A stretch of 64,000 bases of DNA from Phycisphaerales bacterium (GTDB lineage: Bacteria; Planctomycetota; Phycisphaerae; Phycisphaerales; UBA1924), in NCBI GenBank assembly GCA_023382935.1, contig JAHDXL010000006.1, positions 62,001 through 126,000 on the forward strand, in the 5' to 3' direction. The translations under genes were made by a program, and so were the position numbers. The notes beneath the pieces are model-generated. The model was not told the DNA's origin. It worked only from the letters and a program-made list of their open reading frames with translations, and did not search any database. Shown piece after piece: positions 25,887 through 33,557 of this stretch (its first letter is position 1; each line of letters begins with the position of its first letter).

Positions 25887-27293
25887 ATGAGCGCCCGCGC
25901 GGCGAAGCGCAACAACGTGATGGCCGGAGCCTTCCTCCTGCTAGGCCTGGTGCTGGCGGTGGTGCTCAGTTTCTGGGTCTCGAGCATCAAGGAGCGATGG
26001 GGACGCTTCACGCGATACGTAGTGGAGTTCTCGCTGCGCGACGGCACCAGCGGACTGGAGAAGGGCTCGCCGGTGCTGCTGGGCGGCAAGAACGTCGGGC
26101 GCGTCGAGGCGGTGGACTGGGCGACGCCCGAGGCGGCGCCGGACGGACGCGGGGTGCCTTTCACGCTGGACGTGCACGTGAAGATCAACTCCAGGGTGCC
26201 GCTGTATGCCAACGCGGTGGTTCAACTCGAAAAGCCGATCCTGGGCGGACTGGCGGCCATCAACATCGTGGATCCCGGCGGCCAAACGCCCAAGCCCCGT
26301 TCGCTGGTGCGGCCCGAGGATGAGACGCGGACGGTCGAGGCGCCGGCCGAGATGCCTCGCCTGCTGGCCGAGGGCGGTCGGATGAGGGGCGGGCTGGCGC
26401 CCAGCCTGCTAGCGCAGGCCGGCCTGGGGCCGGAGCAGATGGAGCAGATCAGGACCATCTTCCGGCAGGTGGAAAAGGCTACGGCCGACATCGCGGTGAT
26501 CACCACGGCGCTGGCGATCCACGCGGAGGAGAGCGTGGGCGACGTGGACGCGCTGATCAAGGCGGCGCGCCAGATCACCGAGTCGGCGCGGAACGACTAC
26601 CGGGACCGGTGGTCGCCGCGGGTGACGGAAATCCTGGACGCGGGCCGGCGCGTGGCCGCCAATGCGGAGACCACGTCGGCCAACGCGGTGACGCTGAGCG
26701 AGCATGCCGCGGCCGGAGTGGAAGAGGCGCGCGGGGTGATCCGCTCGGTGCAGCAGGCCATCGACGACAATCGACCCGGCGTGGACCAGATCATCGCACA
26801 TGTGGAAGAAACGACGAGGCATTTCCGCGAACAGACCACGGCTGACATCGACCAGTTGATGGCCCGGGCCGGATCGGCGGTGGAGGAGTACCGGGGCCTG
26901 GGCTCGCGGGCGAACCTGCTGCTGAACGAGAACAGGCCGGCGGTCAACGAGACGCTGACCAACATGAGGCTGGCCTCGCTGGACGCGCGCCTGTTTGTCG
27001 CCGAACTGAAGGCCCAGCCGTGGCGTCTGCTCAAGCCGCCGAACACCAAGGAATCCGAACGCCAGTTGCTGTATGCGTCGGCGAGGGCGTATGCGTCCGC
27101 AGTGAGCGACCTGAAGTCGGCCAGCCAAGCCCTGGAAGCGGTGATCCAGCTGGCCGAGGCGGGCAACGCCCCCGACTTGACGGCTGGGGACGTGGCGGCC
27201 CTGCAGCGACGCCTGCGGGAGACCTTCGACCGCTACCGCACGGCTGAACAGGATCTGCTCGACGCGATCATCCAGCACGCCCCCGGAAGTTGA
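25887..27293 (+). CDS. MlaD/MCE-domain lipid-transport protein
   Basis: The 468-residue protein has a membrane anchor at about residues 10-32 (NNVMAGAFLLLGLVLAVVLS) and an MCE domain at about 38-130 (YVVEFSLRDGTSGLEKGSPV, LLGGKNVGRVEAV, PLYANAVVQLEKPILGGLAA). A long helical region with heptad-like repeats follows to the end. MCE proteins form hexameric tubes that carry lipids through the periplasm, and the long helices may form a needle. The start is set by GAGGAG before the ATG. With the preceding ATPase it points to outer-membrane lipid transport. Confidence 0.86.
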   Translation: MSARAAKRNNVMAGAFLLLGLVLAVVLSFWVSSIKERWGRFTRYVVEFSLRDGTSGLEKGSPVLLGGKNVGRVEAVDWATPEAAPDGRGVPFTLDVHVKINSRVPLYANAVVQLEKPILGGLAAINIVDPGGQTPKPRSLVRPEDETRTVEAPAEMPRLLAEGGRMRGGLAPSLLAQAGLGPEQMEQIRTIFRQVEKATADIAVITTALAIHAEESVGDVDALIKAARQITESARNDYRDRWSPRVTEILDAGRRVAANAETTSANAVTLSEHAAAGVEEARGVIRSVQQAIDDNRPGVDQIIAHVEETTRHFREQTTADIDQLMARAGSAVEEYRGLGSRANLLLNENRPAVNETLTNMRLASLDARLFVAELKAQPWRLLKPPNTKESERQLLYASARAYASAVSDLKSASQALEAVIQLAEAGNAPDLTAGDVAALQRRLRETFDRYRTAEQDLLDAIIQHAPGS

Positions 27294-27302
27294 GGGATGT
27301 GT

Positions 27303-27308
27303 TAGCAT
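27303..27308 (+). promoter_or_regulatory. TAGCAT -10-like box before the HYExAFE gene
   Basis: TAGCAT fits TAnnnT and ends six bases before the GTG at 27315. No matching -35 box is seen at 16-18 bases. Confidence 0.3.
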
Positions 27309-27314
27309 GGAGAC

Positions 27315-27914
27315 GTGGCCCAGCGCAGACACCAGTACGAGCGGGCATTCGAGGCCTTCCTGCGGGCCAGGCACATTCCGTATGTGGCCGTCAACGAGGC
27401 TCGCAAGACGTTGCTGCCCGAGTCAGCCCGGCTGACGGTGACGGCTGGGGAGGAGCAGAGATCTCTCAAGAGTTTCGACTTTGTGATCTACGGGGCGGGG
27501 ACGAACCTCTTGGTGGAAATCAAGGGGCGTCGGCTGCTGGCGCCCACGGCGACCGGGACGGGGCGGCTGGAGTCCTGGGTGACGCTGGACGACGTCGAGT
27601 CGCTGCGGACTTGGCAGGGATTGTTCGGCTTCGGGTTTGAGCCGGCCTTCGTCTTCATTTACCGGTGCGATGCGCAGCCTCCGGACGGGTTGTTTCAGGA
27701 GGTGTTCGAGTTTGAGGGGGCGTGGTTCGTGCTTCGGGCCGCTCTCTTGGAGGCATATGTGCGTCGCATGCGAACCAGAAGCCCTCGCTGGCGTACGGTT
27801 CACCTGTCCAGGAGCGACTTCGAGCGGATCAGCCATCCTTTTGCGCCCGCGCGGTTCGGGCTGGAGGGCGATCCGGGGCCGGGCTTGCCCGTGTTCAAGC
27901 CCCTGTCTGCCTGA
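27315..27914 (+). CDS. HYExAFE family protein, nuclease-like fold
   Basis: The N-terminal motif HQYERAFEAFLRARHIPYV matches the HxYExAFE pattern that names a family found mostly in planctomycetes. Further in, SFDFVIYGAGTNLLVEIKGR resembles a PDDEXK core with Asp, Glu and Lys at the expected spacing, so a nucleic-acid-related role is possible but unproven. Length is 199 residues with no signal peptide or membrane segment. The GTG start follows TAGCAT by six bases. No partner genes suggest a pathway. Confidence 0.75.
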   Translation: MAQRRHQYERAFEAFLRARHIPYVAVNEARKTLLPESARLTVTAGEEQRSLKSFDFVIYGAGTNLLVEIKGRRLLAPTATGTGRLESWVTLDDVESLRTWQGLFGFGFEPAFVFIYRCDAQPPDGLFQEVFEFEGAWFVLRAALLEAYVRRMRTRSPRWRTVHLSRSDFERISHPFAPARFGLEGDPGPGLPVFKPLSA

Positions 27915-27917
27915 GCC

Positions 27918-27946
27918 TTGAGACACACGGGCCTGTGGGTTAGCAT
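27918..27946 (+). promoter_or_regulatory. Putative promoter of the 79-aa gene
   Basis: TTGAGA (27918-27923) and TAGCAT (27941-27946) are exactly 17 bases apart, and the -10 box ends six bases before the ATG at 27953. This is one of the best-spaced examples of the start-codon-proximal promoter pattern. Confidence 0.5.
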
Positions 27947-27952
27947 CCTGCC

Positions 27953-28192
27953 ATGTTGAGAACGCCATCTCTTCGCTTGCTGGTCCGTGGAGTCGTCGCC
28001 GGGACGGTGCTGGGCCTGAGTCCGGGCGCCGTCGCCCAGCCCGATCGGGCGCAGCCGCAGGGGCTGACCATCCCCAAGCCCAAGGGCGAGCCCAAGGCCA
28101 CGCCGTACACGTCGATGCTGACGGCCCTGCTCGTCAGTGCAGCCGTGGTCATCGTGACGCTGCTGCCCAGCAAACGTGGTCACCAGGATTGA
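27953..28192 (+). CDS. Small membrane or secreted protein (79 aa)
   Basis: The product has an N-terminal signal-like segment (LVRGVVAGTVLGLSPGAVAQ) and a C-terminal membrane segment (MLTALLVSAAVVIVTLLPS) with a basic end. No family is recognised. It lies 19 bases before the next small membrane gene and probably forms an operon with the following genes up to the PSP1 protein. A well-spaced promoter precedes it, and no Shine-Dalgarno is seen. Confidence 0.6.
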   Translation: MLRTPSLRLLVRGVVAGTVLGLSPGAVAQPDRAQPQGLTIPKPKGEPKATPYTSMLTALLVSAAVVIVTLLPSKRGHQD

Positions 28193-28211
28193 AACCTTCG
28201 AGGTGCACACC

Positions 28212-28505
28212 ATGAGAACCCGACAGAATCGCGGCCTGATCGCGTTGAACCTGCTGCTGCTGGCCGTACTGGGCGCGGTCACGCTGCCCCCGATCGCCGG
28301 GGCGCAGAACGAGCGCGGACGGACGCGCGGAGAGTACACGATGGTCGCGGGGAACCTCGACGTCGGCGGGTCCGACGCGGTGTTTATCGTCGACTCGGCC
28401 AACGCTGAGATGATTGTGATGCGGTGGGACCACGGTCGCGGCCGCCTCGATGGCGTGGGTTTCCGCGATCTGGACCTGGACAGCCGGGCAAACGTTGGAC
28501 GCTGA
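28212..28505 (+). CDS. Small membrane-anchored protein A of a paralogous pair (97 aa)
   Basis: The ATG at 28212 has GAGG upstream. The product begins MRTRQNRGLIALNLLLLAVL, a membrane anchor or signal peptide. A beta-rich domain follows, with GEYTMVAGNL and DAVFIVDSANAEMIVMRWD. The same layout occurs in the next gene (GGYTILTIEG and IALVIDDRNEDLLVYSVN), so the two appear to be diverged duplicates. Function unknown. Confidence 0.65.
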   Translation: MRTRQNRGLIALNLLLLAVLGAVTLPPIAGAQNERGRTRGEYTMVAGNLDVGGSDAVFIVDSANAEMIVMRWDHGRGRLDGVGFRDLDLDSRANVGR

Positions 28506-28521
28506 TGACAGGGAGCCGGAC

Positions 28522-28842
28522 ATGGACAACAAACAAAATGCTGCCCGGGTGACCTTGTCGATCACGGCCTTGGTGCTGCTGGCGCTGATCGTGCTCCAGA
28601 CCGTGGGGCTTCCCGTGCCGTCGGCACACGCGGGGCTGGTTTCCAAGACCGGCGGGTACACGATCCTGACCATCGAGGGCGGGAGCGGGACATCGGAGAT
28701 AGCGCTGGTGATCGACGACCGGAACGAGGATCTGCTGGTCTACTCGGTCAACCAGGCCCGCGCAGTGGAGTTGCGCGCCCGAGAGTCGCTGCCGGCGCTG
28801 TTCACGGCCGCGCGGGCCCAGTCGCTGGGCGTGCGGCCGTAA
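28522..28842 (+). CDS. Small membrane-anchored protein B of a paralogous pair (106 aa)
   Basis: GGGAG precedes the ATG at 28522. The product has an N-terminal hydrophobic segment (VTLSITALVLLALIVLQTVG), a likely cleavage site near SAHAG, and a short beta-rich domain similar to the preceding protein. The end of the gene is 12 bases before the PSP1-domain gene. No family is recognised. Confidence 0.65.
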   Translation: MDNKQNAARVTLSITALVLLALIVLQTVGLPVPSAHAGLVSKTGGYTILTIEGGSGTSEIALVIDDRNEDLLVYSVNQARAVELRARESLPALFTAARAQSLGVRP

Positions 28843-28854
28843 AACCGGGGCCCG

Positions 28855-30213
28855 ATGCCAATCCACCCGCTGCCTCAGTTCGAGGAAGACCTGCGGACGC
28901 TTGAAGAGGAGCGTCGCGCGATCGAAGCGCTGCGTCCACCCAGGACAATCGTGGTGCGCTTCGGGCTGATGGGGCTGATTGGCGAGTACCCCTACCGGGG
29001 TGACGCCACGCCCGGCTGCGGTTCGAAGATCGTGGTGCGCACTCATCGCGGAATCGAACTGGGAGACATGCTCACGAGCACCTGTCCCAACGCGGGGTGC
29101 TCCAAGTCGGTTTCGCGTGAAGACATGCTCGAATACATCGAGCGCTCGGGCGGACGGCAGTACCCGTTCTTCAACAACGGGCGGGCCCTGCGCGTGGCGA
29201 CCATGGAGGATCTCAAGCGGCAGGAGCAGATCGACAGCATGCGGGCTGACCTGCGCCGGCAGGCGCGCGAGGTGGCCGAGCGCATCGGCTTCCCGCTCAA
29301 GATCGTCGACGTGGAGCCGATTCTCTCGGGCGACCGGCTGACGGTGTACTTTGCCAGCGAGGACCGGGTGGATACCCGTCCGCTGTCGCAGGAACTGGCC
29401 ATGGCCTTCCAGGTGCGCGTCGACGTGCGGCAGATCGGCGCGCGGGACGAGGCACGCCTGGCGGCCGACTACGAGCGCTGCGGGCAGTACTGCTGCTGCA
29501 AGAACTTTCTCAAGGTGCTCAAGCCGATCAGCATGAAGGCGGCCAAGACCCAGAAAGCCACGCTCGATCCGCTGAAGATCAGCGGTCGCTGTGGCCGCCT
29601 GATGTGCTGCCTGCGCTACGAAGAGCAGACCTACGAAGAACTGCGCAAAAACCTGCCCAAGCGCAAGACGCGGGTGGGCACGCCCGATGGCGACGGGATC
29701 GTCATTGATTCACAGATTCTCACGCAACTGGTGCTGGTTCTGCTCGATTCGGGCAAGCAGGTAGCCGTGCCGATCGAGCAGTTGACCGAGCCCGGGCTCG
29801 AGCGGACCCCGGCGCTTGCGCCCGAGGTGGTGCGCCGGCCGGAACGCGGGCCGCGTCCGGAAAGCCGACCCGAGCGGGTCGAACAGGAGCAGCCCGACGT
29901 CGGCGAGCCGGTCCAGACGCCCGAGCCGGGCGAGCAGCCACGCAAGCGCAAGCGGCGTCGGCGTCGCAAGCCTCGGGAGGAAGGCCTGCCCGGGCCGTCG
30001 GGGGGGGCCGTCGCGACCGGACCTGGCGAGCAAGAGGGTGGTGAGCCGGAATCGTCGTCTCGCGAGGATGGCGCCGAAGGCGGGCTGGAGGGCACGACCG
30101 CCGCAGGCGAAAGGTCCGGGGGCGAAGGCGAACGTCCGCGCAAGCGTCGGCGCCGTCGGCGGCGCAAGCCCCGCGAGGACGGGCAGGGTCCGGCCCCAGC
30201 GCCCGAAGCCTGA
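28855..30213 (+). CDS. PSP1-domain protein, RicT/YaaT-like
   Basis: The 452-residue protein has the Cys-rich PSP1 core at about residues 200-260: RCGQYCCCKNFLKVLKPIS, then LKISGRCGRLMCCLRYEEQT. In firmicutes, RicT/YaaT proteins of this family form a complex that binds Fe-S clusters and affects RNA processing and phosphorelays. Upstream CGSKIVVRTHRGIELGDML is also family-like. The C-terminal 150 residues are low-complexity, with two Arg/Lys blocks (RKRKRRRRRKPREEG; RKRRRRRRRKPREDG) separated by acidic Gly/Glu-rich stretches, which suggests RNA binding. It lies 20 bases before signal peptidase. Confidence 0.82.
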   Translation: MPIHPLPQFEEDLRTLEEERRAIEALRPPRTIVVRFGLMGLIGEYPYRGDATPGCGSKIVVRTHRGIELGDMLTSTCPNAGCSKSVSREDMLEYIERSGGRQYPFFNNGRALRVATMEDLKRQEQIDSMRADLRRQAREVAERIGFPLKIVDVEPILSGDRLTVYFASEDRVDTRPLSQELAMAFQVRVDVRQIGARDEARLAADYERCGQYCCCKNFLKVLKPISMKAAKTQKATLDPLKISGRCGRLMCCLRYEEQTYEELRKNLPKRKTRVGTPDGDGIVIDSQILTQLVLVLLDSGKQVAVPIEQLTEPGLERTPALAPEVVRRPERGPRPESRPERVEQEQPDVGEPVQTPEPGEQPRKRKRRRRRKPREEGLPGPSGGAVATGPGEQEGGEPESSSREDGAEGGLEGTTAAGERSGGEGERPRKRRRRRRRKPREDGQGPAPAPEA

Positions 30214-30221
30214 CCCGGCAC

Positions 30222-30227
30222 TATCCT
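30222..30227 (+). promoter_or_regulatory. TATCCT -10-like box before lepB
   Basis: TATCCT fits TAnnnT and ends six bases before the ATG at 30234. No -35 box is evident, and lepB could also be read through from the upstream gene. Confidence 0.28.
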
Positions 30228-30233
30228 TGCCGG

Positions 30234-31844
30234 ATGCCCGACGAACCAGCCCGCAAGACATCGATCAAGGAAACGCTGACTTCGATCATGATCGCCTTCA
30301 TCGTGGCGCTCGTGTTCCGCGGGTTCGTGGTCGAGGGCTTCCAGATCCCCACCGGCTCGATGGGCCCGACGCTGCTGGGCGCCCATGTCCGCGTGCGCAG
30401 CGACATGAGCGGGTATGAGTGGCCGCTCGAACCCTGGGCGCGGTCGGCCAACAACGTGCCGGAGCGCTTTCAGCCGGCGCTGACGCCCCACGATCCGATG
30501 ACCGGCATCGAGATGCCGGCTAGGGATTACGCCACGCTCTCCGGCGATCGCGTGTTCGTGTACAAGTACCTCGAGCCGTTCCACGGGCCGCAGCGATGGG
30601 ATGTGACGGTTTTCAAAGTGCCGACCGGGGTGCAGGAGAACTACATCAAGCGCCTGATCGGAATGCCCGGCGAACAGGTGGCGCTGGTCGATGGCGACGT
30701 GTTCACGCACGTGGGCGAGCGCACGCCGGTCGGCTGGGACGCCCCCGGCTGGGTGGTGCAGCGCAAGCCCGAGCGGGTGCAGCGGGCGGTCTTTCAGCCG
30801 GTGTTTGACGCCCGCTACACGCCGCCGAACAGCGCAACGTTCCGCTCGCCCTTTCGCGGCGCCACGCCGGGGTGGAGGGACATCAACGCCAGCCCGACGT
30901 GGAGTTTCGATCGGGCCGGGCAGACGCGACTGGAGTGGCTCAATAGCAACTTCCGACTGGACGACTACCTGTCGTTCAACGAGATGCCGGCCGGTGGGCA
31001 ATGGTGGAGCCGCGAGGATTCACGCTCGTACCCGGTGTCGGACGTGTCGATGGGGTTCGGATTTGAGCCGCAAGACGATGGGGCGCGCGTGGGCGTGGTG
31101 CTCGAGGCACGCGGATATGAGTTCCGAGGCACCATCGGGCCCGATGGCGCGGCCGTCGAAATGCGTCCACAGACTGAGGACGGCTCGGCAGCGTGGATGA
31201 GCGTTGATGCGTCGGCCCGAGGCGGGTTGCTCAAGGGGGGGCGAATCACCAACATCGAGTTCTGGCACGTGGACCAGGCGTTGTGGCTGTTCGCCGACGG
31301 CGACCTGGTGGCCGGCGGGCCCAAGAGCGGGGCCTACGACTGGAGCATTGGCACGCGCCTGAGCAACGCGACTGGGCGGGACATCCTCGCCGCGCTGGCC
31401 GAGCAACCCAGGTACCCGCTCAACAACACCACGCTGTATCGCGAGCCGCGGCTGAGCGCGGAGTTCGCCGGCCCGGCTTTCCGGGTTCACAACATGCGGG
31501 TGTGCCGCGACCTGTTCTATCGCCCGGAGAACTTCGGGCGCACCTCGTGGCCGGGAGACCCGCTGACCGCGCCGGGACAGCCGGGGCTGGGCACGCACCC
31601 GAATGCGCCGATGCTGCTGGGCCCGGACGACTTCTTCCTGTGCGGCGACAACAGCGCGCGGAGCCTCGATGGGCGCTTGTGGGGCGGGGCGCACCCGATG
31701 GTGGTGGAGAAGGTGGGAACCGGGCCTGGTCGCGTCAGCCGCACCATGCTCATCGGGCGCGCATTCTTCGTGTACTTCCCCAGCCCGCAGCGGCGCTTCG
31801 GCCTGCCCGTGCTGGACTTCGGGCGGATGCGGTGGATCTGGTAG
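30234..31844 (+). CDS. lepB: Signal peptidase I with large internal insert
   Basis: LepB removes signal peptides from exported proteins at the outer face of the inner membrane. One membrane segment (SIMIAFIVALVFRGFVVEGF) precedes the catalytic serine Ser42 in FQIPTGSMGPTLLG. The general base Lys139 lies in NYIKRLIGMPGEQVALVDG, and the conserved box E is DDFFLCGDNSARSLDGRLWG near residue 470. The protein has 536 residues, against about 200-330 usually. Inserts lie between boxes B and D, and mainly at about 165-455, where a beta-rich region includes ITNIEFWHVDQALWLFADGD. The enzyme would serve the many secreted proteins encoded to the right. Confidence 0.92.
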   Translation: MPDEPARKTSIKETLTSIMIAFIVALVFRGFVVEGFQIPTGSMGPTLLGAHVRVRSDMSGYEWPLEPWARSANNVPERFQPALTPHDPMTGIEMPARDYATLSGDRVFVYKYLEPFHGPQRWDVTVFKVPTGVQENYIKRLIGMPGEQVALVDGDVFTHVGERTPVGWDAPGWVVQRKPERVQRAVFQPVFDARYTPPNSATFRSPFRGATPGWRDINASPTWSFDRAGQTRLEWLNSNFRLDDYLSFNEMPAGGQWWSREDSRSYPVSDVSMGFGFEPQDDGARVGVVLEARGYEFRGTIGPDGAAVEMRPQTEDGSAAWMSVDASARGGLLKGGRITNIEFWHVDQALWLFADGDLVAGGPKSGAYDWSIGTRLSNATGRDILAALAEQPRYPLNNTTLYREPRLSAEFAGPAFRVHNMRVCRDLFYRPENFGRTSWPGDPLTAPGQPGLGTHPNAPMLLGPDDFFLCGDNSARSLDGRLWGGAHPMVVEKVGTGPGRVSRTMLIGRAFFVYFPSPQRRFGLPVLDFGRMRWIW

Positions 31845-32021
31845 GAAGAACCGGGTGATGCGTGGGCGCCCTCCTCCGGCTCGCGTCGGTGGCACACAGG
31901 CGGAAGTGCATCTGTGCGCGGCAGCCGCCGCTTGCATTTGCGCCTCGTGCTTTGGGTGGCTTGAAACTCCCGCTGGTGCGGGAGGCTCCGATTCAGCCGC
32001 CTCAACGACCTGCGCATGAAA

Positions 32022-32047
32022 AGGGGCACCCCCTGCGGAGCGCCCCT
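32022..32047 (-). terminator. Intrinsic terminator of the PQQ-like dockerin gene
   Basis: Reading the minus strand, AGGGGC pairs with GCCCCT across a 14-base loop and is followed by TTTTC. The hairpin lies 18 bases beyond the stop codon at 32065 and may also help stop lepB transcription from the other side. Confidence 0.6.
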
Positions 32048-32064
32048 GGTCGGGTTACCGCTGA

Positions 32065-33411
32065 TTACGGGCAGGCGCTGCTGAAGTACTGCAAGAAGGC
32101 CTGCACGTCAAAGAAGTCGTACACGCCGTCGGCGTTGATGTCGGCCCGGACGGTATGCGCACTGAACTCGGCCAGGAAGCCCTGGACATCGAAGAAGTCC
32201 AGGGCGTTGTCGCCGTTCCAGTTCGCGATGGTGGGCCCGTTGGGGACGATCTTGAAGACCTCGCCGCCGTTCTGATCGCAGATGTAGATTTCGCCGTCGG
32301 CGTCCTCGCCGAAGGAGGTGATGCTGGTGATGGAGAGTCCGCCGCCGGGCGCCAGTTCGGAGGTGCGATTGACCAGATCCATTGCGACGATGCCGTTGTA
32401 TCGCAGCGACCAGATGGTGTTGGAGCAGTAGTCGGCGAAGAAGTAGGCGCCGTGGTTTTCGGGCATCTTGCACCCGCGGTAGACGTATCCGCCGGTGATC
32501 GAGCACCCGTTGGCATGCGAGTAGACGTGAATGGGGAAGACATAGTTGGAGGCAGGTCCGCAACCAGAGGTGTTGTAGGTGGCATTGCCCTCGTAGCAGC
32601 GCCAGCCGTAGTTGCGGGCGATGGTGGAGTTGGCGGACTGGAAGTTGATTTCCTCCCAAGTTCCCTGTCCGACGTCGGCGATCCAGAGATCTCCAGTCTG
32701 ACGGTCGAAGGAGTTGCGCCAGGGATTGCGCAGCCCGTAGGCCCAGATTTCGTCATCACCGGTGACGCCCACGAAGGGGTTGGTCGCCGGGATGCCGTAC
32801 TGCCCGTTGCTCGAGTTGTTGCCGTCGACATCGATGCGGAGCAATTTGCCGAGCAGTTGGTTGGTGATGGTCTGGGCGCGGTTTCCCGGGTCGCCCGCCG
32901 AGCCGCCGTCACCCATTGCGATGTAGAGGTAATCATCGGGCCCGAAGGCGATCCAACCGCCGTTGTGGTTGGTGAAGGGCTGGGCGATGGTGAGCAGTTC
33001 GCGGCGAGAGGCGGTGTCGGCCACGTTGGGATTGGCGGAGACCTGGTACTCGGCAATGACGGTATTGCCCGAGTTGTTGGTGTGGTCGATGTAGAACAGG
33101 CCGTTGTTGGCGTAGTCGGGGTGGAAGGCCAGCCCGAGCAGACCCTGTTCAGACGAGGTGCTGGTGCCCCCGCCGGTGATGGCGTCGACATCGAGGAAAG
33201 GCGTGGCCAGGATCACGCCGTTCTGGAGAATGCGGATGAAACCCTGCTTCTCGATGATGAACAGGCGCGAGGAGTCGCCCGGGGCGTGGAAAACGCCGAT
33301 GGGGCGGGTCAGCCCGCTGGCGACGCGGACAGTGGTCAGGGGCGTGATGTCGGCCAACGCAGTACCGACGACAATCAGCGATGCAATGGGTGCAAGGCGC
33401 GAAAAGCGCAT
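32065..33411 (-). CDS. PQQ-dependent sugar dehydrogenase-like protein with GC-type dockerin tail
   Basis: After a signal peptide (MRFSRLAPIASLIVVGTALA), the 448-residue product has a six-bladed propeller pattern of the glucose/sorbosone dehydrogenase family. Motifs include SRLFIIEKQGFIRILQNG, QGLLGLAFHPDYANNGLFY, HNGGWIAFGPDDYLYIAMGD and GLRNPWRNSFDRQTGDLWI. Such enzymes oxidise sugars with PQQ, although enzyme activity is not certain here. The last 50 residues are two dockerin-like halves: NWNGDNALDFFDVQGFLAEF and DINADGVYDFFDVQAFLQYF, ending SSACP. The start is fixed by GGAGGGG before the ATG. Confidence 0.85.
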   Translation of the reverse strand: MRFSRLAPIASLIVVGTALADITPLTTVRVASGLTRPIGVFHAPGDSSRLFIIEKQGFIRILQNGVILATPFLDVDAITGGGTSTSSEQGLLGLAFHPDYANNGLFYIDHTNNSGNTVIAEYQVSANPNVADTASRRELLTIAQPFTNHNGGWIAFGPDDYLYIAMGDGGSAGDPGNRAQTITNQLLGKLLRIDVDGNNSSNGQYGIPATNPFVGVTGDDEIWAYGLRNPWRNSFDRQTGDLWIADVGQGTWEEINFQSANSTIARNYGWRCYEGNATYNTSGCGPASNYVFPIHVYSHANGCSITGGYVYRGCKMPENHGAYFFADYCSNTIWSLRYNGIVAMDLVNRTSELAPGGGLSITSITSFGEDADGEIYICDQNGGEVFKIVPNGPTIANWNGDNALDFFDVQGFLAEFSAHTVRADINADGVYDFFDVQAFLQYFSSACP

Positions 33412-33453
33412 GGTGTTCCCCTCCAAGACTTCGTGATGGAAAATCGTCTCCCA

Positions 33454-33473
33454 TGATCGTCCCCGGACGATCA
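33454..33473. repeat. Short inverted repeat between two dockerin genes
   Basis: TGATCGTCC and GGACGATCA form a 9-bp perfect palindrome with a two-base centre. It lies 85 bases beyond the stop at 33558 and 43 bases before the ATG at 33411 (both minus strand). It may end the first transcript or serve as an operator for the second gene. Confidence 0.4.
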
Positions 33474-33557
33474 GGCGTCAGAATAGCGGCCTGGGAGCCT
33501 TCCTCCAAGCGCCGAGGCCGAACATCGCGCATGACAATCGTCGCTTCTTACCGGACG

